A DNA stretch of 10,721 nucleotides from Paracoccaceae bacterium (GTDB lineage: Bacteria; Pseudomonadota; Alphaproteobacteria; Rhodobacterales; Rhodobacteraceae). Below the pieces are notes generated by a model that was given only the letters and a program-made list of their open reading frames with translations, had not been told where the DNA came from and ran no database searches. Location of the stretch: positions 1-10,721 of the forward strand of contig JAHRVZ010000016.1 in the NCBI GenBank assembly GCA_019090405.1. Reading direction: 5' to 3'. The translations under genes were made by a program, and so were the position numbers. Every line of letters begins with the position of its first letter. The first letter of the stretch is position 1. Of the stretch, positions 1-6,375 are shown piece after piece.

Positions 1-1235
1 CGCTTTATTGCAGCTTTTGCGGCAAAAGCCAGCACGAGGTCCGCAAGCTGATTGCCGGACCGACGGTGTTCATTTGTGATGAATGCGTCGAGCTGTGTAT
101 GGACATCATCCGCGAAGAGACCAAAGCCAGTGGGTTGAAAGCGGCAGATGGGGTTCCGACTCCGAAAGACATTTGCGAAGTTTTGGATGATTATGTGATT
201 GGTCAGACAATGGCCAAGCGGGTATTGTCGGTCGCGGTTCACAACCATTACAAACGTTTGAATCACGTCCAAAAGTCGGGCAGCGATATTGAGCTGGCGA
301 AATCCAACATTCTGCTGATTGGTCCAACCGGCTGTGGTAAAACGCTTTTGGCCCAGACACTTGCGCGTATTCTGGATGTGCCGTTTACAATGGCCGATGC
401 AACCACATTGACCGAAGCCGGTTATGTGGGCGAGGACGTTGAAAATATCATTCTCAAGTTACTGCAAGCCTCTGAATACAATGTCGAACGCGCCCAGCGG
501 GGCATTGTATATATTGACGAAGTCGACAAAATCACCCGGAAATCCGAAAATCCGTCGATCACACGGGACGTGTCGGGCGAGGGCGTGCAGCAGGCATTAT
601 TGAAACTGATGGAAGGCACCGTCGCGTCGGTTCCTCCACAAGGTGGGCGCAAGCATCCGCAGCAGGAATTTCTGCAAGTGGACACCACCAACATTTTGTT
701 TATCTGTGGCGGCGCGTTCTCTGGTCTTGAGCGGATTATTGCGCAACGTGGCAAAGGCAGTGCAATGGGCTTTGGCGCTGATGTTCGGGATGATGACGAA
801 CGTGGCGTTGGTGAGATTTTCACCGAACTCGAACCCGAAGATCTGTTGAAATTTGGCCTGATACCTGAATTTGTCGGTCGTTTACCAGTATTGGCAACGC
901 TTGAGGATCTGGACGAGGATGCGTTGATCACCATCCTGAGTGAGCCCAAAAATGCGTTGGTCAAACAATACCAGCGCCTGTTTGAACTGGAAAACAGTGA
1001 ACTGAAATTCACCGAAGACGCGCTTTCCGCGATTGCCAAGCGGGCGATTACGCGCAAAACGGGTGCCCGGGGGTTGCGCTCTATTCTGGAAGAAATCCTG
1101 CTGGACACGATGTTCGACCTTCCGGGTATGGAGAACGTGATCGAGGTTGTTGTGAATGAAGAGGCAGTTGTTTCAGACGCTCAGCCGCTGATGATTTACG
1201 CTGAACCTGAAAAAGAATCGGCCACTGCAAGCTGA
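1..1235 (+). CDS. clpX: ATP-dependent Clp protease ATP-binding subunit ClpX (5' end missing)
   Basis: ClpX is the cytoplasmic AAA+ unfoldase that feeds tagged proteins into ClpP. The reading frame is open from the first full codon at position 3, so the gene enters from the left; about a dozen N-terminal residues are missing compared with the usual ~420. Cys codons at 9, 18, 75 and 84 form the two CxxC pairs of the N-terminal zinc-binding domain. Walker A GPTGCGKT lies at 321-344, the pore-1 GYVG loop at about 420-431, Walker B VYIDEVDK at 507-530, the RKH pore loop at 648-656, and the sensor-2 GARGLR motif at 1062-1079. The ClpP-docking IGF loop reads MGF (765-773). The GTG at 66 is an internal valine codon, not the start. 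In many proteobacteria clpX follows clpP, which would lie upstream, outside the window. A ridA-like gene starts 7 bases after the stop. Confidence 0.97.
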   Translation, partial: LYCSFCGKSQHEVRKLIAGPTVFICDECVELCMDIIREETKASGLKAADGVPTPKDICEVLDDYVIGQTMAKRVLSVAVHNHYKRLNHVQKSGSDIELAKSNILLIGPTGCGKTLLAQTLARILDVPFTMADATTLTEAGYVGEDVENIILKLLQASEYNVERAQRGIVYIDEVDKITRKSENPSITRDVSGEGVQQALLKLMEGTVASVPPQGGRKHPQQEFLQVDTTNILFICGGAFSGLERIIAQRGKGSAMGFGADVRDDDERGVGEIFTELEPEDLLKFGLIPEFVGRLPVLATLEDLDEDALITILSEPKNALVKQYQRLFELENSELKFTEDALSAIAKRAITRKTGARGLRSILEEILLDTMFDLPGMENVIEVVVNEEAVVSDAQPLMIYAEPEKESATAS

Positions 1236-1242
1236 TCCGGCA

Positions 1243-1629
1243 ATGTCGGTCAAACATATTTCATCAGGCTCCATATTCGAGGAACAGATCGGGTATTCGC
1301 GTGCTGTGATCAGCGATGGATGGATTTTTGTGTCTGGAACAACGGGCTATGACTATGACACAATGGAAATGCCTCAGGACGCTGGCCGTCAATGTGCCAA
1401 CACCCTGAAAACAATTGAAAAAACTTTGATTGAGGCCGGTAGCGACTTGAACAATATTGTGCGCGCACGCTATATTTTACCAAACAGAGATGATTTTGAG
1501 GCCTGCTGGCCGCATCTGCGCGCTGCTTTTAGCACCGCAAAACCGGCCGCAACGATGATTGTCGCGGCCCTGATGAACCCTGAAATGAAAATCGAAATAG
1601 AAGTAACGGCGCGTCTGCCACAGCGGTGA
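1243..1629 (+). CDS. RidA family protein lacking the catalytic arginine
   Basis: A 128-residue protein of the YjgF/YER057c/UK114 (Rid) family, small trimeric cytoplasmic proteins. Founding members hydrolyse reactive enamine/imine intermediates from PLP enzymes. Family signs are the SGTTGYD segment at residues 31-37, the DAGRQCANTL helix near 46-55, and the C-terminal KIEIEVTA strand at 116-123. In canonical RidA the P-A-R-S stretch carries the arginine that binds the substrate carboxylate; here it reads P-A-A-T (residues 101-104), so Ala103 stands in its place. This argues against ordinary 2-iminopropionate deaminase activity and for one of the Arg-less Rid subfamilies, whose roles are poorly known. 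The ATG at 1243 is 7 bases after the clpX stop, with only a weak ribosome-binding site, so co-transcription with clpX is likely. The family call is firm; the function is open. Confidence 0.88.
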   Translation: MSVKHISSGSIFEEQIGYSRAVISDGWIFVSGTTGYDYDTMEMPQDAGRQCANTLKTIEKTLIEAGSDLNNIVRARYILPNRDDFEACWPHLRAAFSTAKPAATMIVAALMNPEMKIEIEVTARLPQR

Positions 1630-1695
1630 AATGCCACTGCCTTGCGCTGGCCACTGGACGTTGGCGCGCGCATCGGGCATATCTGCACCAACACA

Positions 1696-1708
1696 ATGCC
1701 GGAGGCAT
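1696..1708 (+). promoter_or_regulatory. Ribosome-binding site in a small hairpin before the NDUFA12 gene
   Basis: The stretch ATGCC-GGA-GGCAT is a perfect 5-bp inverted repeat with a 3-base loop. It holds the GGAGG Shine-Dalgarno (1701-1705), which sits 5 bases before the ATG at 1711. This fixes the start at 1711 rather than the in-frame ATG at 1696 or TTG at 1642. The hairpin could mildly mask the site, but it is short and may not matter. Confidence 0.6.
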
Positions 1709-1710
1709 CA

Positions 1711-2094
1711 ATGGGCATCCTGAACACAATACTTCGCGCCGTGACCTGGTGGACGGGTCCAACCCTGAACACGCAGCTTTTTACCGCTCGTAAGGGCGTA
1801 AAAGTGGGCGAGGACGAACAGGGTAATATTTATTACCACACCAAAGACGATTCCAAACGGTGGGTCATTTATAATGGCGAACCTGAAGGCAGCCGCGTCA
1901 GCCCTGATTGGCATGGCTGGCTGCATCGCACTTGGGACCAGCCACCGACAGACAAACCGCTGGTTCACAAAAGCTGGGAAAAGCCGCATCAGGACAATCT
2001 TAGCGGAACCGCAGAGGCCTATGCGCCTGCGGGGTCATTGCGTCAGGCCACTCCGGCCAGGCGTGACGATTATCAGGCCTGGAGCCCCGAGTAA
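1711..2094 (+). CDS. NADH:ubiquinone oxidoreductase accessory subunit, NDUFA12 (17.2 kDa) family
   Basis: A 127-residue homologue of mitochondrial complex I subunit NDUFA12 (B17.2). In alphaproteobacteria such as Paracoccus this protein is a supernumerary peripheral-arm subunit of NDH-1 on the cytoplasmic side of the membrane. Family motifs are clear: VGEDEQGNIYY (32-42), RWVIYNGEPEGSRV (50-63), the WHGWLH core (68-73), and a C-terminal tail with NLSGTAEAY (96-104) and DYQAWSP (120-126). There is no signal peptide and no clear membrane helix. The start is chosen from the GGAGG at 1701-1705; upstream in-frame codons add residues outside the family alignment. The other nuo genes are not in this window. 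mlaD begins 12 bases after the stop, so the two are probably in one operon. Confidence 0.93.
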   Translation: MGILNTILRAVTWWTGPTLNTQLFTARKGVKVGEDEQGNIYYHTKDDSKRWVIYNGEPEGSRVSPDWHGWLHRTWDQPPTDKPLVHKSWEKPHQDNLSGTAEAYAPAGSLRQATPARRDDYQAWSPE

Positions 2095-2106
2095 GAAAGC
2101 CAACAG

Positions 2107-2556
2107 ATGTCGCATAATCCAACCGAAGTTTTTGTGGGCGGTGCGGTTCTGGCCGCAGCTGTCGCTTTTGCGGTCTACGCTGGTCAGGCGACCGGCTTGT
2201 CGCGGGGTGGTGAATCCTATCCGTTGACAGCAAATTTCCGCTCGCTCGAAGGCGTGTCGGTGGGTACTGATGTGCGGCTTGCAGGGGTCAAGATCGGAAC
2301 CGTGACACAGGTGACTCTGAACCCGGAAAGCTATCGTGCCGATACGGTTTTCTCGGTTGCCAAAACCATCGAAATTCCCGATGACAGCGCCGTTGTCGTT
2401 TCGTCAGAGGGGCTTCTTGGTGGAAATTTCGTTGAAATCATGCCGGGTGGATCACTTTTCTATTTCGAACCCGGAGACGAGATTGATGACACGCAAGGCG
2501 CGGTTAGCCTGATTTCATTGTTGTTGAAATTTGTTTCAGGTGGAAGCGACGAGTGA
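2107..2556 (+). CDS. mlaD: MlaD-type MCE domain lipid-binding protein
   Basis: A 149-residue protein with one N-terminal membrane helix (about residues 7-27) and a single periplasmic MCE domain (about 38-116). Conserved MCE features are the GVSVGTDVRLAGVKIGTV stretch at 49-66 and EGLLGGNFVEI at 101-111. The short C-terminal hydrophobic helix (SLISLLLKF, 134-142) fits the pore-lining helix of MlaD hexamers. In the Mla system MlaD binds the MlaFE ABC transporter and moves phospholipids between inner and outer membranes. It is shorter than E. coli MlaD (183 residues), mostly at the C-terminus. No mlaE, mlaF, mlaB or mlaC lies beside it, so any partners must be elsewhere. Its TGA overlaps the GTG start of the next gene (GTGA), which suggests translational coupling. 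Confidence 0.9.
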   Translation: MSHNPTEVFVGGAVLAAAVAFAVYAGQATGLSRGGESYPLTANFRSLEGVSVGTDVRLAGVKIGTVTQVTLNPESYRADTVFSVAKTIEIPDDSAVVVSSEGLLGGNFVEIMPGGSLFYFEPGDEIDDTQGAVSLISLLLKFVSGGSDE

Positions 2557-2915
2557 TCCGTTTGTTTTGCACCATACTTCTGTGTCTTGGAACTGCAGCA
2601 ATTGCGCAGGATGGTGGGGCCGCATCGGGCAGTGGTGTGGTTTTGCGTGGGCTGGACAAAGTGAATGGCCGCACCATTGATGTTGAAGTGAACAGCGGTG
2701 CAACTACAAAGATTTTTGGACTTGATGTGCGGTTGGCAAATTGCCGCTATCCGGCGGAAAACCCGACAGGGGATGCCTTTGCGTTCCTGACCATCCGCGA
2801 AAATGGCCTGTCTGCCCCTCAGTTTGAGGGATGGATGATTGCGTCTTCACCGGCGCTGAATGCGCTGGATCACAGCCGTTACGACGTCTGGGTATTGCGC
2901 TGTATCACGTCCTGA
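2553..2915 (+). CDS. Secreted DUF2155 domain-containing protein
   Basis: A 120-residue protein of the alphaproteobacterial DUF2155 family, function unknown. Residues 1-18 look like a Sec signal peptide with an A-I-A cleavage site before Gln19. Cys11 lacks a proper lipobox because Leu10 precedes it, so a lipoprotein is unlikely. The family core is LRGLDKVNGRT (31-41), then FGLDVRLANC (55-64), FEGWMIASSPALNALDH (91-107) and a terminal DVWVLRC (111-117). Cys64 and Cys117 could form a disulfide in the periplasm. The GTG start is chosen because it overlaps the mlaD stop as GTGA and gives an intact signal peptide. The 3' end overlaps the convergent aat gene by 37 bases. Genomic position suggests an envelope role linked to MlaD or complex I, but this is inference only. 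Confidence 0.87.
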   Translation: MIRLFCTILLCLGTAAIAQDGGAASGSGVVLRGLDKVNGRTIDVEVNSGATTKIFGLDVRLANCRYPAENPTGDAFAFLTIRENGLSAPQFEGWMIASSPALNALDHSRYDVWVLRCITS

Positions 2916-3511
2916 GCAGTGGGTGACACGGGCGTTGTAAAGTTGGCACTAAGGTCGATCGCTTGTTGCAAGCGCCGTTGATAGTCAGCCCGTGAAATTT
3001 CTACGCCCCCCAACGAGGCAAGGTGTTCAGTCAGAAACTGTGTGTCAAACAGCGTAAATCCCGACTGATTAAGGCGATCGACCAAATAGGCCAGCGCGAT
3101 TTTTGAGGCATCGGTACGCCTTGAGAACATGCTCTCGCCGAAAAAGGCTGCTCCCAGAACCACACCATAAACACCGCCAACCAGATCCGGCCCATCCCAG
3201 ACTTCAAGTGAATGGGCGTGCCCATCCTGATGCAATTGCAGATAATGGCGGCGAATTTCGGTATTTATCCAGGTTTCGGCCCGATCCGCACATCCGTCTA
3301 CAACGCCAGAGAAATCAACATCCGTGGTAATCTGAAATGGCTCGCGGCGTATCTGTCGCGCCAGCGAGCGTGATATGTGAAAGCCATTCAAAGGCATAAT
3401 TCCGCGTCGCTGTGGATCGACCCAGAATATGTCATCATCGTCACGATGGTCTGCCATCGGAAATATGCCGATAGAGTAACCACGCAACAAAATGTCAGGC
3501 GTCAGGTTCAT
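2879..3511 (-). CDS. aat: Leucyl/phenylalanyl-tRNA--protein transferase
   Basis: Aat transfers Leu or Phe from aminoacyl-tRNA to proteins with N-terminal Arg or Lys, creating N-degrons that ClpS hands to ClpAP in the cytoplasm. The 210-residue protein is somewhat shorter than E. coli Aat (234), mainly at the N-terminus. Diagnostic motifs are GYSIGIFPMA (11-20), FWVDPQRRGIMPL (29-41), FHISRSL (44-50), FFGESMFSR (123-131), LFDTQFL (154-160) and HLASLGG (163-169). Glu126, Asp156 and Gln158 align with the active-site Glu156, Asp186 and Gln188 of the E. coli enzyme. It is the last gene of accB-accC-aat, 40 bases after the accC stop. The ribosome-binding site before the ATG is weak (a TAGGG-like stretch). 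Its last codons are antisense to the end of the DUF2155 gene. Confidence 0.95.
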   Translation of the reverse strand: MNLTPDILLRGYSIGIFPMADHRDDDDIFWVDPQRRGIMPLNGFHISRSLARQIRREPFQITTDVDFSGVVDGCADRAETWINTEIRRHYLQLHQDGHAHSLEVWDGPDLVGGVYGVVLGAAFFGESMFSRRTDASKIALAYLVDRLNQSGFTLFDTQFLTEHLASLGGVEISRADYQRRLQQAIDLSANFTTPVSPTAQDVIQRNTQTS

Positions 3512-3551
3512 CGTGCCCTAATCCGGGGTTTGCGGCCATTGTCCTGACGGG

Positions 3552-4904
3552 TCAGCCCTCGGACAGGTTGCTTTCCAGCCAATGTTCCAGCCAATGGATA
3601 TTGTAGTTACCGCTTAGCACATCCGGATCCTGTAACAGCGCGTGAAACAGCGGTGTCGTGGTGTCTACGCCGTCAATGATCAGCTCGCCAAGGGCGCGTT
3701 CCAGACGGGCCAGCGCCTCTGGTCGGTCGCGACCATGCACGATCAGTTTGCCGATCAGGCTGTCATAGAAGGGTGGGATGGAATAGCCCGCATACAGGGC
3801 CGAATCCACACGCACACCCAGCCCGCCGGGGGCGTGGTATTGGGTGATCTTGCCGGGGCAAGGCGAAAAATTCGGGAGCTTTTCTGCGTTCAGCCGGACC
3901 TCGATGGCGTGCCCGTCAATGGTCAGGTCATCCTGAGTGAACGACATCGGTAAACCGGCAGCAACGCGGATTTGTTCGCGCACCAGATCGACGTTGAAAA
4001 TGGCCTCGGTCACCGGGTGTTCGACCTGCAGACGTGTGTTCATCTCGATAAAAAAGAACTCGCCCTTTTCAAACAGGAATTCGATGGTTCCCGCACCCGC
4101 ATAATTGATATTGGCCACAGCATCAGCGCAAATCTGGCCAATACGGGCACGTTGTTCGGGCGTTATGGTCGGCCCCGGAGCCTCTTCGAATACTTTCTGG
4201 TGACGCCGCTGCAACGAACAATCCCGTTCTCCCAGATGCACAGCTCCGCCTTTGCCATCGCCAAATACCTGAACTTCAATGTGGCGCGGGGTGGTCAGGT
4301 ATTTCTCAATATAGACTTCGTCATTGCCAAAGTTGGATTTGCCTTCGGCACGCGCGGTCTGGAATGCCTTTTCCATATCTGCGGCTGTTTCGGCGACTTT
4401 CATGCCTTTGCCGCCGCCGCCAGCCGTGGCTTTGATAATAACCGGATAACCCATTTCGGCACCGATTTTCTGGGCTTCTGCAAGTGTCGCAACGCCACCT
4501 TCGCTGCCGGGAACGCATGGAACGCCAAGCGCTTTCATGGTGTCTTTGGCCGTGATCTTGTCGCCCATGACGCGGATATGGTCCGCTGTGGGACCAATAA
4601 AGGTCAGGTCGTGGTCCTGTACGATTTGCACAAAGTTGGCATTTTCAGACAGAAACCCATAGCCGGGATGGATTGCCTGCGCTCCGGTGACTTCGCAGGC
4701 CGCGATAAGCGCCGGAATGGACAAATAACTTTGGTGACTGGCGGGCGGGCCTATGCAAATGGATTCGTCGGCCATGCGCACATGCATGGCGTCACTGTCA
4801 GCGGTTGAATGTACAGCCACAGTGGCAATGCCCATTTCGCGGGCTGCACGGATGACGCGCAGGGCGATTTCACCACGGTTGGCGATCAGGATCTTGTCAA
4901 ACAT
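3552..4904 (-). CDS. accC: Acetyl-CoA carboxylase, biotin carboxylase subunit
   Basis: AccC carboxylates the biotin on AccB using ATP and bicarbonate, the first half-reaction of acetyl-CoA carboxylase in fatty acid synthesis. At 450 residues it has the normal full length. The N-terminal domain starts with KILIANRGEIALRVIRAA (4-21) and contains HPGYGFLSEN (79-88). The ATP-grasp domain has the glycine-rich loop AGGGGKGMK (161-169), RDCSLQRRHQKV (227-238) and EMNTRLQVEHPVTE (287-300). Residues matching the E. coli active site are all present with an offset of one: Lys116, Lys158, His208, Lys237, Glu275, Glu287, Asn289, Arg291 and Arg337. The ATG lies 9 bases after the accB stop, with an AGGGTC ribosome-binding site that overlaps that stop. 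Carboxyltransferase genes accA and accD are not in the window, as is usual. Confidence 0.98.
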   Translation of the reverse strand: MFDKILIANRGEIALRVIRAAREMGIATVAVHSTADSDAMHVRMADESICIGPPASHQSYLSIPALIAACEVTGAQAIHPGYGFLSENANFVQIVQDHDLTFIGPTADHIRVMGDKITAKDTMKALGVPCVPGSEGGVATLAEAQKIGAEMGYPVIIKATAGGGGKGMKVAETAADMEKAFQTARAEGKSNFGNDEVYIEKYLTTPRHIEVQVFGDGKGGAVHLGERDCSLQRRHQKVFEEAPGPTITPEQRARIGQICADAVANINYAGAGTIEFLFEKGEFFFIEMNTRLQVEHPVTEAIFNVDLVREQIRVAAGLPMSFTQDDLTIDGHAIEVRLNAEKLPNFSPCPGKITQYHAPGGLGVRVDSALYAGYSIPPFYDSLIGKLIVHGRDRPEALARLERALGELIIDGVDTTTPLFHALLQDPDVLSGNYNIHWLEHWLESNLSEG

Positions 4905-4913
4905 TTTAAGACC

Positions 4914-5402
4914 CTATTCGATTATGACCAACGGAGTGCCGAATTCTACCGCGGTTCCGTCTTCGACCAGAATACGCTTTATGGTGCCGGATTTCGGGGC
5001 TGGTATGTGATTCATGGTTTTCATGGCTTCGACGATAAGCAATGTGTCGCCTTCGCTGATTGTAGCGCCAATGTTGGTGAAAGGCGACGCATCGGGTTCG
5101 GGTTTCAAATAGACGGTTCCCACCATGGGCGAAGAAACTGCGCCGGGATGGTTTGCCGGGTCATCGGCAGTAGGGGCGGTGGCCGGTGCCGCAGTTGCGG
5201 TGGCAATTGCAGGGGCGGCGATGGCCAAGGGGGCAGGGGCTGCGATCACCGGGGCCGCGATGGTGCGGCTGACCCTGACATTCAGGCTGTCATCTTCACC
5301 ATAGTCGCGTTTGACATGCAGATCGGTCAGATCATTATCGCGCAACAGTTCAGCCAGCGCCGTAATAAATGTCACATCTGCATCGTGTTTGTTACTTTTC
5401 AT
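4914..5402 (-). CDS. accB: Acetyl-CoA carboxylase biotin carboxyl carrier protein
   Basis: AccB carries the biotin that shuttles CO2 between AccC and the carboxyltransferase. The 162-residue protein has three parts: an N-terminal helical region (about 6-46) that contacts AccC, an Ala/Pro-rich flexible linker (about 47-80), and a C-terminal biotinyl/lipoyl domain (about 86-162). The biotinylation motif is EAMKTMN (125-131), with Lys128 the target of biotin ligase. A short thumb-like insertion, PEPDASPF (101-108), is present as in other bacterial AccB proteins. The start ATG is preceded by a GAGG ribosome-binding site (rc of about 5408-5411). It is the first gene of accB-accC-aat, behind a good sigma-70-like promoter. 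The aroQ gene that often precedes accB in other proteobacteria is absent; the liv operon ends there instead. Confidence 0.97.
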   Translation of the reverse strand: MKSNKHDADVTFITALAELLRDNDLTDLHVKRDYGEDDSLNVRVSRTIAAPVIAAPAPLAIAAPAIATATAAPATAPTADDPANHPGAVSSPMVGTVYLKPEPDASPFTNIGATISEGDTLLIVEAMKTMNHIPAPKSGTIKRILVEDGTAVEFGTPLVIIE

Positions 5403-5476
5403 TTTAGTCCTCGACCCTATTTCGGTTCGCCCAAGTTTGGTTCCGTCTGTAGATAAGCGGGATTACCTTGATTTTG

Positions 5477-5505
5477 ATTATAAGCCAAGGTGATGGCCGT
5501 GAAAA
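5477..5505 (-). promoter_or_regulatory. Predicted sigma-70-type promoter of accB-accC-aat
   Basis: On the minus strand a TTTTCA -35-like box (5500-5505) and a perfect TATAAT -10 box (5477-5482) are separated by exactly 17 bases. Transcription would begin near 5470, giving a leader of about 68 bases before the accB ATG with no upstream ATG in it. The promoter lies between the liv operon terminator and accB, so the acc genes can be expressed independently of the transporter. This is a sequence match only. Confidence 0.65.
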
Positions 5506-5550
5506 GCAACATGCAATTCCGGGCACAGTGGGCGCAAGGCCTAAAACGCA

Positions 5551-5581
5551 TAAAAAAGGACCGGTTCAAAGAAACCGGCCC
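5551..5581 (-). terminator. Intrinsic terminator of the liv operon
   Basis: Read on the minus strand, GGGCCGGTT (5573-5581) pairs with AACCGGTCC (5558-5566) in a 9-bp stem with one G-U pair and a 6-base loop. A run of six U follows at once (5552-5557). It begins 26 bases after the livF stop. This is a textbook rho-independent terminator that separates the liv operon from accB. Confidence 0.88.
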
Positions 5582-5607
5582 TCAAAGTCCATAACATGTA
5601 GGGTGTC

Positions 5608-6363
5608 CTATAGCGCCAGATATTCGGCGCGCAGTTCTTCGTTATTAAGAACTTCGGCGGCGGTGCCATCAAAGACGATAACACCGGTTTCCAGAATAAC
5701 CGCACGATCAGCAAGTTTCAGCGCCCGCACAGCGTTTTGTTCAACAAGAACCGTTGTGATGCCCTGTTCCTTGATGTGAAGCAGGATTTTTTCGATCTCG
5801 TCGACAATCACCGGGGCCAGACCTTCATAAGGTTCGTCCAGCAACAATACTTTCAGGTCACGCGCCAAAGCACGTGCAATCGCCAGCATTTGCTGCTCTC
5901 CGCCTGACAGGGTTGACCCTTCTTGTTTGCGCCGCTCGCCCAGACGCGGGAACAAATCGTAAAGACGTTCCAGCGACCAGCCGATGGGCGGGGCGATCTG
6001 CGCAAGCTGAAGGTTTTCTTCGACCGTCAGGCCCTGAATGATACGGCGATCTTCGGGGACCAAGCCCAGACCCAATTGTGCCGCCTCATAGCTGGACATG
6101 TTGTGCAACGGTTTGTGGTCCAGCCAGATCTCGCCATGGGTGACTTCTGGGTCGTTCATGCGGGCAATCGCGCGCAGCGTTGATGTTTTGCCTGCGCCAT
6201 TGCGGCCCAACAAGGCCAGAATTTCACCTTCGTGAATGTTAAAGCTGATGCCCTGCACGATATAGCTTTCGCCATAATAGGCGTGCATGTCCCAGACAGA
6301 TAGAAAGGCCGGCGCAGTCTGAGCCGCATTGGCGTGTTTGGAAAATCCGGTGTTGGGGGTCAT
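5608..6363 (-). CDS. livF: Liv-type ABC transporter ATP-binding protein LivF
   Basis: One of the two cytoplasmic ATPases that power a branched-chain amino acid-type (HAAT) importer. The 251-residue protein carries Walker A GRNGAGKT (53-60), the ABC signature LSGGEQQ (152-158), and Walker B VLLLDEP with the LivF-type YEGLAP continuation (172-184). As is common in LivF, the Q-loop reads VPEDRR (Glu104) and the switch position reads VEQN, with Gln209 where LivG has His. An N-terminal extension of about 20 residues precedes the core fold. The start ATG is backed by a GGAG site 8 bases upstream (rc of 6372-6375) that overlaps the livG stop region. It is the last gene of the operon, followed by an intrinsic terminator. 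Confidence 0.94.
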   Translation of the reverse strand: MTPNTGFSKHANAAQTAPAFLSVWDMHAYYGESYIVQGISFNIHEGEILALLGRNGAGKTSTLRAIARMNDPEVTHGEIWLDHKPLHNMSSYEAAQLGLGLVPEDRRIIQGLTVEENLQLAQIAPPIGWSLERLYDLFPRLGERRKQEGSTLSGGEQQMLAIARALARDLKVLLLDEPYEGLAPVIVDEIEKILLHIKEQGITTVLVEQNAVRALKLADRAVILETGVIVFDGTAAEVLNNEELRAEYLAL

Positions 6364-6375
6364 AGCAAATGCTCC

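Noticed and set aside
422..1108. A 228-codon minus-strand open frame
   Set aside because: Fully antisense to clpX, serine/arginine-rich low-information peptide, no family resemblance.
1642..1710. Extended NDUFA12 start at TTG 1642 or ATG 1696
   Set aside because: The GGAGG at 1701-1705 is correctly spaced only for ATG 1711, and the family alignment begins there.
2553..2606. DUF2155 protein as a lipoprotein (Cys11)
   Set aside because: The residue before Cys11 is Leu, which does not fit a lipobox. The A-I-A site before Gln19 fits signal peptidase I better.
3972..4808. A 278-codon plus-strand open frame
   Set aside because: It lies wholly antisense to accC, whose active-site residues are all conserved. 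The peptide shows no recognisable family and is a by-product of accC codon use.
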